From the NCBI GenBank assembly GCA_002793885.1, contig PFEG01000021.1:9256-23157 (forward strand): a stretch of 13,902 nt of DNA, written 5' to 3'. Both the position numbers and the translations under genes were made by a program. Below are positions 1 to 7,323 of this stretch, in pieces. This DNA is from Candidatus Saccharibacteria bacterium CG10_big_fil_rev_8_21_14_0_10_47_8. Lineage in GTDB: Bacteria > Patescibacteriota > Saccharimonadia > Saccharimonadales > UBA10212. A model generated the notes under the pieces. It made no database searches, was not told the origin of the DNA, and saw nothing but the letters and a program-made list of their open reading frames with translations. The number at the start of each line of letters is the position of its first letter. Position 1 is the first letter of the stretch.

Positions 1-5
1 TTAGG

Positions 6-596
6 ATGATGATTGGCGGCGTGCCGGTCCAACCATTTAGCATGGCCGCTTTGCCGCCGCTGGGCCATCCCAATTCGCAACTGGCCGAGGCTTTAAAGCA
101 GCTTTCTTCGGCTAAGTACGGCCGGCCTAAAGTTACGGTAGCCGATGAGATATTTAAGCGTTTGGAGACTCACCCCGTAGCTCCGGCCGGTCCTCCGCGG
201 GCTGGAGGCAGTTTTGGGAGTGGTTTGCCAGCACCAACCTCGCCGATGGCCAGAGCTAGCACGGCTCCGGTTAATCCAATGGCCCCAAAGCCGCAGCAGT
301 CCTTCTTAGACGAGTGGCTGGCTAAGCGCAAAGCCGATCTGCCGGCGGGTTCTTCGGCTGCTCCGCAACCCGCGTCACCCAGTCGCCCGGCATCTGTTCC
401 TCGGTCTATTCCTGACCGGCCAACAGCTGAGGGGGATGGGTTAGCCATGCCTTTAGCCCCGCCGCCTACTCCGATAACGTCCCAGCCATCCGATAAGGAA
501 GGCGAGTTTAAGATAAGTAGGGGCGACGACGCCGGTTCCCAGGATGGCGAAGTCCAGACGGTCCGCATCGATAAAGACGGCAATTTGAGTTATTGA
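6..596 (+). CDS. Proline/alanine-rich hypothetical protein, possibly C-terminal part
   Basis: I do not recognise this family. The 196-residue reading starts at two adjacent ATG codons right at the window edge. The frame is still open to the left, so this could be the C-terminal end of a longer protein. Two short helical-looking stretches are visible: about residues 25-53, containing VADEIFKRLE, and about 98-111, containing FLDEWLAKRKADLP. Between and after them the chain is rich in Pro, Ala, Ser and Gly (about 55-95 and 112-165) and is probably disordered. The C-terminus is acidic and polar. There is no signal peptide or membrane segment in the visible part. The coding strand is GC-rich and the minus-strand reading in the same place has no better features. 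The stop codon lies 4 bases before the first structured repeat (SR copy 1). Reality as a coding region is likely; function is unknown. Confidence 0.6.
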   Translation: MMIGGVPVQPFSMAALPPLGHPNSQLAEALKQLSSAKYGRPKVTVADEIFKRLETHPVAPAGPPRAGGSFGSGLPAPTSPMARASTAPVNPMAPKPQQSFLDEWLAKRKADLPAGSSAAPQPASPSRPASVPRSIPDRPTAEGDGLAMPLAPPPTPITSQPSDKEGEFKISRGDDAGSQDGEVQTVRIDKDGNLSY

Positions 597-599
597 TCA

Positions 600-803
600 G
601 TTCTTTTGCAAAGAACCAAACATATCTCTACTTTGGGCAGCCAAAGTAGCAAAGCTGCTGGGCTGCGTTTTTTCTTGATTGACTTGCTAAGTTAGACCCA
701 CAACAGGCTCAAGAACTCTCCGCCAGCTGGCGGATCAAACAGCTCTCGCCTCAATAGTTGTGGCTCTGACGCAGAGTCATCAGGAAAAAGCCGATGCCCA
801 GAC
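600..803 (+). repeat. Structured repeat SR, copy 1 (candidate ncRNA or mobile element)
   Basis: This gene-free stretch holds the first of three copies of a folded element. In order it shows: hairpin H1, GTTCTTT at 600-606 with AAAGAAC at 610-616; hairpin H2, CTACTTTGG at 628-636 with CCAAAGTAG at 641-649; the left arm of a long stem H3 at 694-704, pairing with 757-767 at 10 of 11 positions; the conserved block AGAACTC at 712-718; palindrome H4, CCGCCAGCTGGCGG at 720-733; the conserved block TCAAACAGCT at 735-744; and hairpin H5, CTCTG/CAGAG at 764-776. The end block GATGCCC is near 793-799. H5 overlaps H3, so the two compete. The same order occurs at 3999-4222 and, on the minus strand, at 12100-12328. 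An additional inverted repeat CGTTTAGG/CCTAAACG (805-812, 835-842) follows and is not shared. Confidence 0.75.
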
Positions 804-896
804 CCGTTTAGGCATTGTTTGCTTGAGTCCGAATCCTAAACGCACAGCTAAACTCAAGTATTGTTTTCTGATATGATAATTTTACAAGGAGGGTTT

Positions 897-1187
897 ATGC
901 CATATTTAAAGCAGGAATATAGATCAAGGCTTGATTCTCATATCAAGGCCTTGGCAAATGAAATGAAAAAGATAGCAAAGGAAGGTGGCGAAACACACAG
1001 TTTTGCTGGGTTACTAGACTACAGTTTTACTAAATTGATACTACAAACAATGCCAGAACAAAGGTATTGGGCCTATACTCTCGTCGACGGGATGTTAAGT
1101 GGTTTGTCAAAAGAATTTAATCGCCGTATCGTCGTTGGCCCTTTTGAGGAAACACAAAAAGAGCAAAGAGGCGACATTTACCAATAG
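897..1187 (+). CDS. Small DUF6899-like protein
   Basis: Start chosen at ATG 897 because a near-perfect Shine-Dalgarno, AAGGAGGG, sits at 886-893. The longer reading from 861 would place that site inside the gene. The product is 96 residues, beginning MPYLKQEYR and ending GDIYQ. The overall pattern matches small proteins I recall as DUF6899: an MPY(I/L)-basic start, a mid-protein L-Y-T-L segment, then a G-L--EF-RR-V-P-E motif (here near residues 70-86, with EFNRRIVVGPFEE) and a terminal GD(I/V)Y. That family is often found on phages, plasmids and in small genomes, and its function is unknown. The fold is likely all helical and cytosolic. The gene lies between SR copy 1 and a convergent membrane-protein gene. 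A weak TATGAT box at 872-877 could serve as -10, with no clear -35. The family assignment is from memory. Confidence 0.75.
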   Translation: MPYLKQEYRSRLDSHIKALANEMKKIAKEGGETHSFAGLLDYSFTKLILQTMPEQRYWAYTLVDGMLSGLSKEFNRRIVVGPFEETQKEQRGDIYQ

Positions 1188-1237
1188 TTGAACATGCAAG
1201 ATTCTAGACCCATATGCTCAACATTAGTAGTTTTTTA

Positions 1238-1813
1238 TCAATTATCTTCTTGGTTGCGCCGGTGGACGATGCGCCACAAAACTTCGATAACCCAGCCCAA
1301 TACAAAGCCGCCGCCGAGCAACAGCAGGAAAACGAAGAAGTTGTAATCGTAGCCGTAGTGCTTGGATATGTAGTAATAAACTAAGGTACCAATTAGGGCC
1401 ACCAATCCGCCGCCGAATAGGCCGGACGGCCGTCCGACAGTCTTGGCTACGCCTTCGCTGACGCTATTGACCACTGGCTGGTGCACCAAACGGCTAAAAC
1501 TACGGCCAACAGGCGACAAGCGTTGTCTTACCCTGTTCATAGTCCGCGCATAAGCCATTTCTTTGAGTTCTTTGTTAACAAATGAGTCTTTGGGCGCGTG
1601 AGTTTCGTCCTGTCGGGTCTCGGCTAAAGTTTTATCGGACTCTATGGCTGTTTCCTTGGCTTTGTCACGGATGTTTTCGATATTTTGCTTAAGCTTATCC
1701 TCTTCTAGCTTTTCGTGTTTCTGAGGGGCTTTCTCGTGAGTCTCATAGCCACTTTCCGGAGAAACAGGGTATCGTTCGTGGTTTTCGGGCTGGTTATTCA
1801 AGGTTTCAGCCAT
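1238..1813 (-). CDS. Two-helix membrane protein with charged cytosolic N-terminus
   Basis: 191 residues; ATG at 1813-1811 preceded by a good ribosome site (GGAGGGAG on the minus strand, about 1827-1820). Residues 1-75 are highly charged (Glu, Lys, Asp, His) and probably disordered or coiled-coil. Residues 80-115 form a basic amphipathic-looking stretch. Two hydrophobic segments follow at about 131-150 (glycine-rich GLFGGGLVALIGTLVYYY) and 157-182, joined by a short KHYGYDYN loop, and the tail is basic. This suggests a hairpin membrane anchor with both ends in the cytosol. I recall similar hypothetical proteins in Saccharibacteria genomes but know no function. It lies downstream of the LPxTG gene on the same strand, separated by PAL copy A, so it is either co-transcribed across the palindrome or driven from within it. 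Confidence 0.8.
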   Translation of the reverse strand: MAETLNNQPENHERYPVSPESGYETHEKAPQKHEKLEEDKLKQNIENIRDKAKETAIESDKTLAETRQDETHAPKDSFVNKELKEMAYARTMNRVRQRLSPVGRSFSRLVHQPVVNSVSEGVAKTVGRPSGLFGGGLVALIGTLVYYYISKHYGYDYNFFVFLLLLGGGFVLGWVIEVLWRIVHRRNQEDN

Positions 1814-1830
1814 CAGACTCTCCCTCCGAG

Positions 1831-1963
1831 AGCATTTATCATTTCACACTTACCATTTTTTAGTAATTTAGCATTTATCATTTCACAGATTTGACCAGCA
1901 GAACTTCTATTAAATGAAAAATGAGAAATTAATGTGAATTGAAAATTGAAAATTGGAAATTGG
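1831..1963. repeat. AT-rich imperfect palindrome PAL, copy A
   Basis: A spacer of about 130 bp made of a pyrimidine-rich left half (runs such as CATTTATCATTTCACA) and a purine-rich right half (runs such as GAAAATTGAAAATTGG) that can fold back imperfectly. The left half contains an exact 18-bp direct repeat, AGCATTTATCATTTCACA, at 1831-1848 and 1870-1887. The same vocabulary (TTCACATTTA, CCATTT, AAAATGA, GGAAATTG) makes up the spacers between gyrB and gyrA and the two extra blocks inside 16S rRNA. It sits between two co-directional minus-strand genes. Confidence 0.7.
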
Positions 1964-1979
1964 AGTGATGTAATCACGA

Positions 1980-3923
1980 CTAGGCTCCTCCCGAAGCTAC
2001 ATAGTTTGAGCGTACGATTGCCAGCTCGCGGGCCATTATCCGGCTGCGGGCAAACAGATAGCCGGCTGTCACAGCGACTAATCCGCCAATCATAACTGAT
2101 GTTCCCGGACCGGTATTGGGCAGATTGGTTGTAGTTGTTGAGATGCTTTTAACCAGTGGGCAACCAACACTCATGGATATTTGGTTACCGTAGACGTTAG
2201 TTATCGTACAGTCGTAATCGGCCGAAACATTGGAGGGTCGGTTAGTGGTTGGGATAACATTCTTAACTTTGACGGTTACGGTCTTGACGCTCTGGCTGTT
2301 AGCGCCAATCACATCTGATACCCAGTTAAGATTGTTTTTATCATCAAGAGTTATGCTTTGTCGGCTTAGCTCATCGCGGTCGACAATATCGGCGTAGTTA
2401 AGGGTGTCGCCAAAGTAATCCTGGCCGATGTAGCTGACGTAGGAGGTATTGGTGATGTTTTTGGTGATGAGTTTGAACACCATCACGTCGCCTGATTTTA
2501 CTTTCTTGCCGTTCATATCCTGGCCGTCTTTGGTAACGGACTTTGATTGGACTACCCTGGCATCTTCGGCAATCTTCACCGCCACAGGGCAGACCATCGT
2601 GTCGGCTCTTTGGTCGTTTAGAATCATGCTGGCCACTACCTTGATAGTATGGCTACCGGCCGGAAGGCCCTTGAAAGTTTTTTCGTGTACCAAATCGCCA
2701 GTTTTATCGATAGTAGTAGGTGAAGAATCTAAGGTGTATTTGTAAGCCTCTACTTTACCGCCATTGGTCAGGTAGGTCTTAGTTTTAACGGTAACGTCGC
2801 GGCTGGAACCCCCAGGAACAGTGCTCGAAGCTACGCAGTAGCCAGTGGGCGTTGGGTGCGGGCACTCGGTTGTGGCTGGTTTGCTGTAGTCACAAGAGGG
2901 GTTAACTGGTGGTGTTGGTGGAGTGGGTGTGGATGGTGGAGCATGAACGAAGACGCAAAGTCCAGTCTCTGAGCTAGTACCGCCTTGGGCGGAAGTGATT
3001 TTTGCCTGGTTGCAGATTTTCGTTCCAGCGGGTGTGCCAGCTTTTACCCGTACGGTTATATTTTCCGAATAAAAGGCGGAGCCCATGCTTGGTCGTTGTT
3101 CAATTATAAGTAGCTGGCCATCGTGGAAAATGCCGGCCAGGGAAGTGATTTCCAGATTATTATCGAGCTGATCGGTCACGGCGACGTTGGTGGCTATGGA
3201 GTCCGGTACGGTGTTTCCGTAGTCAATCCCATAAGTCAGGGTATCGCCGGCGTAAACCTCATTAACGCCTAATCCCTTAGAGCTGGTTGAGATATATCTT
3301 TTATTGACCGCCAAAGCGGGTTTTGGCGGCTGTTGCTGGGGTGGTGTGTACAGATAGCTGCCCTTGAATGTCAGGTTGCCGCAGCTCTTAAGAATCCAAA
3401 ATTCTTTACCCTCGATGTTGGTGCCGCGCCAAGCAGTATAAGTGCTGTTTTGGCCCGGACTATCCCAGCTGCTTAATTTTCTTTGCCAAACGATCGTTCC
3501 ATTGGCATTAATGGAGTGGTTGCCGCTGCCAGTAGCTAGCTGTGAGGTTTCCTGTAGCCGTCCGATGCTCCAAAAGTCGTTAGCCTCGGCGGCACTGATT
3601 GTTACCTCTGGAGCGCCCACAATGTTGGTACAACGCACCCCAAAGCGGGCGAAGATATCTTTTATATGATTAGTGTTAGCGTTACAGGCGTTAACAATTG
3701 TTGATCTACCGGTAATGCCGCTTAAGATATCATTCGGCGAGGCGGCCAAAGAGTTTTGGGCCGGATAGAAAACCGCTGTCAGTTGTACGGCGAAGGCTAA
3801 AGCTAAGAATATAAATCCGACGCGTCTCATCTGCGCGTCATGCCTCAGCCTTTTGGCGTAAAAAGACACGTCAGTCAGTAGGCCGGGGTTGAAGGGGAGG
3901 TTGGTGAGGAGCTTCTTGAACAT
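1980..3923 (-). CDS. LPxTG-type surface protein with DUF11-like repeats
   Basis: 647 residues. Residues 1-35 form an unusually long basic cytosolic leader (PFNPG...SFYAKRLRHD...RR), then a hydrophobic segment at 36-53 and a probable signal cleavage near residue 60 (NSLA|A). Residues 61-195 form a compact module with conserved-looking cysteines (80, 98, 181). A PPQQQPPKP linker leads to a DUF11-like beta domain (about 203-328), a proline-rich linker (329-343), a cysteine-containing domain (344-452) and a second DUF11-like domain (455-590). LPNTG at 601-605 is followed by a membrane segment (609-625) and a 22-residue tail starting RSR. The family role is a cell-surface protein, anchored by sortase or by its membrane helix. 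The N-terminal module resembles one I recall as widespread in Saccharibacteria, where such proteins may contact the host cell; that role is inference. No clear Shine-Dalgarno precedes ATG 3923. Confidence 0.85.
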   Translation of the reverse strand: MFKKLLTNLPFNPGLLTDVSFYAKRLRHDAQMRRVGFIFLALAFAVQLTAVFYPAQNSLAASPNDILSGITGRSTIVNACNANTNHIKDIFARFGVRCTNIVGAPEVTISAAEANDFWSIGRLQETSQLATGSGNHSINANGTIVWQRKLSSWDSPGQNSTYTAWRGTNIEGKEFWILKSCGNLTFKGSYLYTPPQQQPPKPALAVNKRYISTSSKGLGVNEVYAGDTLTYGIDYGNTVPDSIATNVAVTDQLDNNLEITSLAGIFHDGQLLIIEQRPSMGSAFYSENITVRVKAGTPAGTKICNQAKITSAQGGTSSETGLCVFVHAPPSTPTPPTPPVNPSCDYSKPATTECPHPTPTGYCVASSTVPGGSSRDVTVKTKTYLTNGGKVEAYKYTLDSSPTTIDKTGDLVHEKTFKGLPAGSHTIKVVASMILNDQRADTMVCPVAVKIAEDARVVQSKSVTKDGQDMNGKKVKSGDVMVFKLITKNITNTSYVSYIGQDYFGDTLNYADIVDRDELSRQSITLDDKNNLNWVSDVIGANSQSVKTVTVKVKNVIPTTNRPSNVSADYDCTITNVYGNQISMSVGCPLVKSISTTTTNLPNTGPGTSVMIGGLVAVTAGYLFARSRIMARELAIVRSNYVASGGA

Positions 3924-3998
3924 CTTAAGAGTCCAATTTTATGTTTATTCTCAGGCTCATTTAATCATTAAATCTAGTGTTCAGGCAACTAAATTGCT

Positions 3999-4222
3999 GT
4001 TCTTTTCCAAAGAACCAAAACTTTTACCACTTTGGGCCGCCAAAGTGGCGCAAAACTCTCGGGCTGCTGCCTCGTCTTGGTGCATCTGATGTCAAAAACA
4101 GGTTTGCTCGAGAACTCCTCACAAATCATCCGTTGGATAATTTGCTAGTCAAACAGCTCTCGCACCCAAGGCCACCTGTTTTTGACATCATCTGCCCAGG
4201 CCTCACCAGATGCCCGAACTAA
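3999..4222 (+). repeat. Structured repeat SR, copy 2
   Basis: The stretch between the LPxTG gene start and the toxin gene end contains the best-paired SR copy. H1: GTTCTTT at 3999-4005 with AAAGAAC at 4009-4015. H2: CCACTTTGG at 4027-4035 with CCAAAGTGG at 4040-4048. H3: a perfect 17-bp stem, TGATGTCAAAAACAGGT at 4087-4103 with its complement at 4174-4190. Inside H3 lie AGAACTC (4111-4117), imperfect hairpin H4 with ATCC/GGAT core at 4128-4138, and TCAAACAGCT at 4149-4158. H5: ATCTG/CAGAT around 4190-4211. The end block GATGCCCGAAC reaches about 4219. The short reading frames across it have no protein-like character. Confidence 0.8.
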
Positions 4223-4258
4223 GCTCCATCGAATTTCCAACTACCGTCCTCGGAAAGT

Positions 4259-4669
4259 CTAAATAGTGGTCAGTAGTTCAGCATTTGTAGAATGCTTGGC
4301 GAGCTGCTTGTCAAAAGTATAAAGTGGTAGGGCGTTATTTATTTGGGCATAAGCGGTCAAAGCACAATCTTCTAAGCTTAAACCTGCTGCCAGAATATAT
4401 ACCTCCAAGGCTTTTTCAAACATAATCCGGTTGCAGTTAATCTGACTCAGCATCATAAAACCCTCTAAAGCCTCTCTAACCTGTACCTTTGTTAAGCCGT
4501 AGGCTCGGTGCAATACAAAGGCTACTTCTATGAGTGCGGTATCGGCTACGGCAAATTGACCTTTGGCATTTTCTAGTAACTTCTTTGATGCTTTGTACTG
4601 ATCTGGCACATCACGGACTAGTAGGCGCAGTATTATATTGGCATCAAGCGAGCCGCTAAAACTGCTCAC
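4259..4669 (-). CDS. vapC: PIN-domain ribonuclease toxin (VapC type)
   Basis: 136 residues, starting at GTG 4669-4667, which overlaps the antitoxin stop by 4 bp and has AAGGA a few bases upstream. The protein spans a whole PIN domain. The acidic residues expected to hold the metal are present: D9 (in SLDANIILR), E48 (ALIEVAFVL), E100/D101 (LSLEDCALTAYA) and D120 (YTFDKQLAK). Proteins of this family cleave RNA, often tRNA or rRNA at specific sites, and are held inactive by the partner encoded just upstream. Length and motif spacing are normal, so the toxin appears intact. The specific RNA target cannot be read from the sequence. Confidence 0.88.
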   Translation of the reverse strand: MSSFSGSLDANIILRLLVRDVPDQYKASKKLLENAKGQFAVADTALIEVAFVLHRAYGLTKVQVREALEGFMMLSQINCNRIMFEKALEVYILAAGLSLEDCALTAYAQINNALPLYTFDKQLAKHSTNAELLTTI

Positions 4670-4917
4670 CTTATATCCTTGTCTTTATTTTCTTGATAGT
4701 ACTGGCCAACATTTAAGACTGGTTTGGGAGCGTTCTTAACATAGCTAGAAATACGGGCACTGAGCTCTTCTATAGTGGCTGGTTTTTTTAGCGTCAGTGA
4801 CCCCAACCGTTCGTTAAAGTAAACGTCCAAGCGGTCACCCTTTTTAAGATTAAGCGATTTTCGATATTCGGCGGGCAGGGTGACTTGACCTTTTGATGTA
4901 AGGGATATTTTATTCAT
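4666..4917 (-). CDS. vapB: AbrB/MazE-fold antitoxin (VapB type)
   Basis: 83 residues. Residues 1-45 are a SpoVT/AbrB swapped-hairpin DNA-binding domain, with the typical sequence SLTSKGQVTLPAEYRKSLNLKKGD and then a beta hairpin. Residues 50-83 form a tail that should wrap the toxin. The gene is first in a two-gene operon and overlaps the toxin start. By family knowledge, the antitoxin dimer binds its own promoter and, with the toxin, represses the operon. There is no Shine-Dalgarno before ATG 4917. A promoter just upstream places the predicted transcript start almost on the ATG, so the mRNA may be leaderless. Confidence 0.85.
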   Translation of the reverse strand: MNKISLTSKGQVTLPAEYRKSLNLKKGDRLDVYFNERLGSLTLKKPATIEELSARISSYVKNAPKPVLNVGQYYQENKDKDIR

Positions 4918-4925
4918 GTAAGTAA

Positions 4926-4953
4926 TTTATCATATTGCCTTACGCATCGTCAA
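4926..4953 (-). promoter_or_regulatory. Candidate vapBC promoter
   Basis: On the minus strand TTGACG (4953-4948) and GATAAA (4931-4926) are separated by 16 bp. The -10 ends 8 bases before the antitoxin ATG, so transcription would begin within one or two bases of the start codon. The alternative -10 TATGAT (overlapping, further upstream) is only 13 bp from the -35 and less likely. Confidence 0.45.
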
Positions 4954-5107
4954 CCATTTTGAAAGTACTATTTACCCCTATTTTTATAAAATCGGAACAA
5001 CCCTTTTAACACTTAATTTACCCACGCACTTTTTCACGATCTTCCACAATCTGATTACAGACTATTCCACTCTGAAAAAATGCGGGGCAGGCAAACTAAA
5101 AAGGTTT

Positions 5108-5159
5108 ACCCAGCCTATATTTTTATATCTATATAAGAAATTATGAATATGGGCTGGGT
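5108..5159. other. Inverted repeat upstream of gyrB promoter
   Basis: ACCCAGCC (5108-5115) pairs perfectly with GGCTGGGT (5152-5159), and the arms can be extended inward with TATAT/ATAT. The loop is AT-rich. The right arm touches the candidate gyrB -35 box. There is no T-tract, so a terminator is unlikely; a protein site or cruciform near a supercoiling-sensitive promoter is possible. The rest of 4960-5107 shows nothing I can name. Confidence 0.35.
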
Positions 5160-5187
5160 TGTTTGAAAAGAGGTGTTCGGGTATAAT
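5159..5187 (+). promoter_or_regulatory. Candidate gyrB promoter
   Basis: TTGTTT at 5159-5164, a 17-bp spacer and a perfect TATAAT at 5182-5187. The start would be near 5194, giving a leader of about 140 nt before GTG 5333. An 8-bp inverted repeat, AGGTGTTC at 5171-5178 and GAACACCT at 5212-5219, brackets the -10 and the transcript start, as an operator would. Confidence 0.6.
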
Positions 5188-5217
5188 ATAAACAGATAGA
5201 AAAACAGAGGGGAACAC

Positions 5218-5347
5218 CTAAAAAAGGGTTATTTTTAGTGAGTCCCGTTAGATTCCAAAGGACTACTAAAATTATTATGAGGACTGAATTTTGCAACAGC
5301 ACTTCAAACGCTAACCGGCCAAGGAAGGTTAGGTGGAGTCTAACGGG
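5218..5347 (+). promoter_or_regulatory. Structured gyrB leader that can sequester the start
   Basis: The leader contains a small hairpin CTAAAAA/TTTTTAG (5218-5224, 5232-5238). Beyond it, bases 5244-5257 pair with 5334-5347 over 14 consecutive positions, one of them G-U. The enclosed segment holds two further hairpins: AAAATT/AATTTT (5268-5273, 5287-5292) and CTAACC/GGTTAG (5311-5316, 5327-5332). The latter covers the end of the Shine-Dalgarno AAGGAAGG (5321-5328). Both possible GTG starts (5333 and 5348) lie in or next to the closing stem. This three-way-junction arrangement suggests translational control; no known riboswitch class is recognised. Confidence 0.5.
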
Positions 5348-7321
5348 GTGAGTAAAGAACAAAAAGCCAGCGCTTATGATGCCAGCCAGATCCAGGTACT
5401 GGAAGGTCTTGATCCGGTACGCAAACGCCCCGGTATGTATATTGGCAGTACCGGTGTTGAGGGCTTGCATCATTTAGTTTGGGAACTAATAGACAATGGT
5501 ATAGACGAGGCACTGGCCGGCTTTGCCACCGAAGTCTCCGTAGAAATGTTGGAAGACGGCGGTGTTACCGTGCGTGATAATGGCCGGGGTATCCCAACGG
5601 ATAAACATGCTAAAACAGGTAAAAGCGGGGTAGAAACGGCTTTGACCATCTTGCATGCCGGCGGCAAATTCGGCGGCGGCGGTTACAAAGTGTCCGGTGG
5701 TTTGCACGGTGTTGGCGTCAGCGTGGTTAACGCTTTATCTTCTAAGCTGGTGGTTACTGTCTACCAGAAAGGCAACGCTTATCGCCAAGAATATGCTTTG
5801 GGAGCCCCCAAAACATCTCTAGAGATAATCGGCAAAAGCGATAAAAACGGCACGGAAATAACTTTTTACCCGGATAGCGGTATTTTCGAGACAGTAGTTT
5901 TTAACTACGATACCATCTTAAGCCGTCTGCGGCACCAGGCTTATCTTACAAAAAGTGTACACACTTCTATAAAGGATAACGCCAGCGGCAAGGCCTACGC
6001 CTTTTATTTTGAGGGCGGCATACAGTCATATGTGCGTCATTTAAACAACGGTAGAGAAGTTGTAGACGAAGATATTTTTTACATCGATAAGCAAATTAAA
6101 GACTCCGTTGTTGAAATCGCATTGCAATATAACGATGCCTTTTCAGAAACAGTCATGGCTTTTGCCAACAACGTCCACAACCCCGACGGCGGTATGCACC
6201 TGACCGGCTTTCGTACAGCGCTAACTAGGGTAATCAACGATTATGCCCGCAAAAACGGCCTTATTAAGGATAAAGAAGAAAACCTCTCCGGGGAAGATTG
6301 CCGTGAGGGCCTGACAGCGGTAATTTTGGTAAAATTGCCTGATCCCCAGTTTGAGGGCCAGACCAAAAACAAGCTTGGCAACCCCGAAGTAAGGGGTTAT
6401 GTAGAGCAGGTTATGGGCGAGTGGTTCAACTACTACCTGGAAGAACATCCTCAGGTGGCCCGTAAGATTGTCAACAAGGGCCTTTTGGCAGCCCGTGCCC
6501 GTAAAGCCGCCCGAGCGGCCCGGGATAATATCATTAGAAAAGGCGTGCTGGAAGGCTCCGGTCTGCCTGGTAAATTGGCTGATTGTTCCAGCCGCAATCC
6601 GGCGGACTCAGAACTGTATATCGTCGAGGGCGACTCCGCCGGCGGTTCAGCCAAAAGCGGCCGAGACAGTAAAACCCAAGCCATCTTACCTCTAAGGGGG
6701 AAAGTCTTGAACGTTGAGCGAGCCCGCCTGGATAAGATGCTCGGCAATAACGAAATCGTCACCCTTATCAAAGCTCTCGGCGTAGGCATAGACGAGCAGT
6801 TCAGCATGGAAGGTTTGCGCTATCACCGTATTATAATTATGACCGATGCCGATGTGGACGGCAGCCACATCAGCACTCTACTTCTTACCTTCTTCTTCCG
6901 TTTCATGAAGCCAATAATTGATGGCGGCTACCTCTATCTGGCTAAGCCGCCGTTGTTTGAGCTGGTAAAATCCGGGCGCAAATCAAGCGTTTTCATCTAT
7001 GATGAAGATGAACTCGAAAAAGTAATTACCAAGACTATTGAAGAGCGCAAAAAAGAAGGCCTGAAAGTCGACAAGAGTGAAGACCGCGTTAAGCTTGCTG
7101 GCTTTATAGAGCAAAAGCGTTATAAAGGGCTTGGTGAAATGGATGCCGAGCAACTGTTTGAAACAACCATGAACCCGGAGCAACGCGTTTTAATACAAGT
7201 CAGAGTAGACGACGCCGAAAAGGCCGATGCCATATTCAACAAGCTTATGGGCACAGAGGTAGAACTGCGCAAGAACTTTATTCAAACCCACGCTAAATTC
7301 GTAAAGGATTTAGACATATGA
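5333..7321 (+). CDS. gyrB: DNA gyrase subunit B
   Basis: 662 residues, the size of the short GyrB form without the proteobacterial insert. The N-terminal GHKL ATPase shows ELIDN (E51, N55), DNGRGIP (from D82) and GGLHGVGVSVVNALS (from 122). The transducer domain follows, then the TOPRIM domain with EGDSAGGSAKSGRD (E432) and TDADVDGSH (D505, D507, D509). The C-terminal KRYKGLGEMDAEQLFETTMNPE motif is intact. It works with GyrA to introduce negative supercoils using ATP. GTG 5333 has AAGGAAGG 4 bases upstream; GTG 5348, with AGGTGGAG 9 bases upstream, is an equally reasonable start and would drop five residues. Stop is TGA. gyrA follows in the same direction after a PAL palindrome of about 130 bp. 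GyrB rather than ParE is favoured by the partner's GyrA box. Confidence 0.97.
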   Translation: MESNGVSKEQKASAYDASQIQVLEGLDPVRKRPGMYIGSTGVEGLHHLVWELIDNGIDEALAGFATEVSVEMLEDGGVTVRDNGRGIPTDKHAKTGKSGVETALTILHAGGKFGGGGYKVSGGLHGVGVSVVNALSSKLVVTVYQKGNAYRQEYALGAPKTSLEIIGKSDKNGTEITFYPDSGIFETVVFNYDTILSRLRHQAYLTKSVHTSIKDNASGKAYAFYFEGGIQSYVRHLNNGREVVDEDIFYIDKQIKDSVVEIALQYNDAFSETVMAFANNVHNPDGGMHLTGFRTALTRVINDYARKNGLIKDKEENLSGEDCREGLTAVILVKLPDPQFEGQTKNKLGNPEVRGYVEQVMGEWFNYYLEEHPQVARKIVNKGLLAARARKAARAARDNIIRKGVLEGSGLPGKLADCSSRNPADSELYIVEGDSAGGSAKSGRDSKTQAILPLRGKVLNVERARLDKMLGNNEIVTLIKALGVGIDEQFSMEGLRYHRIIIMTDADVDGSHISTLLLTFFFRFMKPIIDGGYLYLAKPPLFELVKSGRKSSVFIYDEDELEKVITKTIEERKKEGLKVDKSEDRVKLAGFIEQKRYKGLGEMDAEQLFETTMNPEQRVLIQVRVDDAEKADAIFNKLMGTEVELRKNFIQTHAKFVKDLDI

Positions 7322-7323
7322 GA

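Noticed and set aside
170..583. 137-codon minus-strand frame opposite the proline-rich gene
   Set aside because: GC-rich antisense frame without a ribosome site; the plus-strand frame extends to the SR element and has helical segments.
1188..1237. Rho-independent terminator between the convergent genes
   Set aside because: TTGAACAT/ATGCTCAA has a mismatch and a long loop, and the T-run (1231-1236) is about 10 bases past the stem.
1831..1963. CRISPR array
   Set aside because: The exact 18-bp direct repeat occurs only twice, 21 bp apart, inside a degenerate AT-rich palindrome, with no cas genes.
3889..4222. Plus-strand frames of 66 and 81 codons
   Set aside because: They run across SR copy 2 and the start of the LPxTG gene; the sequence is explained by hairpins and the equivalent frames are not kept in copies 1 and 3.
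4918..5332. Replication origin near gyrB
   Set aside because: The AT-rich spacer suggested oriC, but I see no cluster of TTATCCACA-type DnaA boxes and no dnaA or dnaN beside it.
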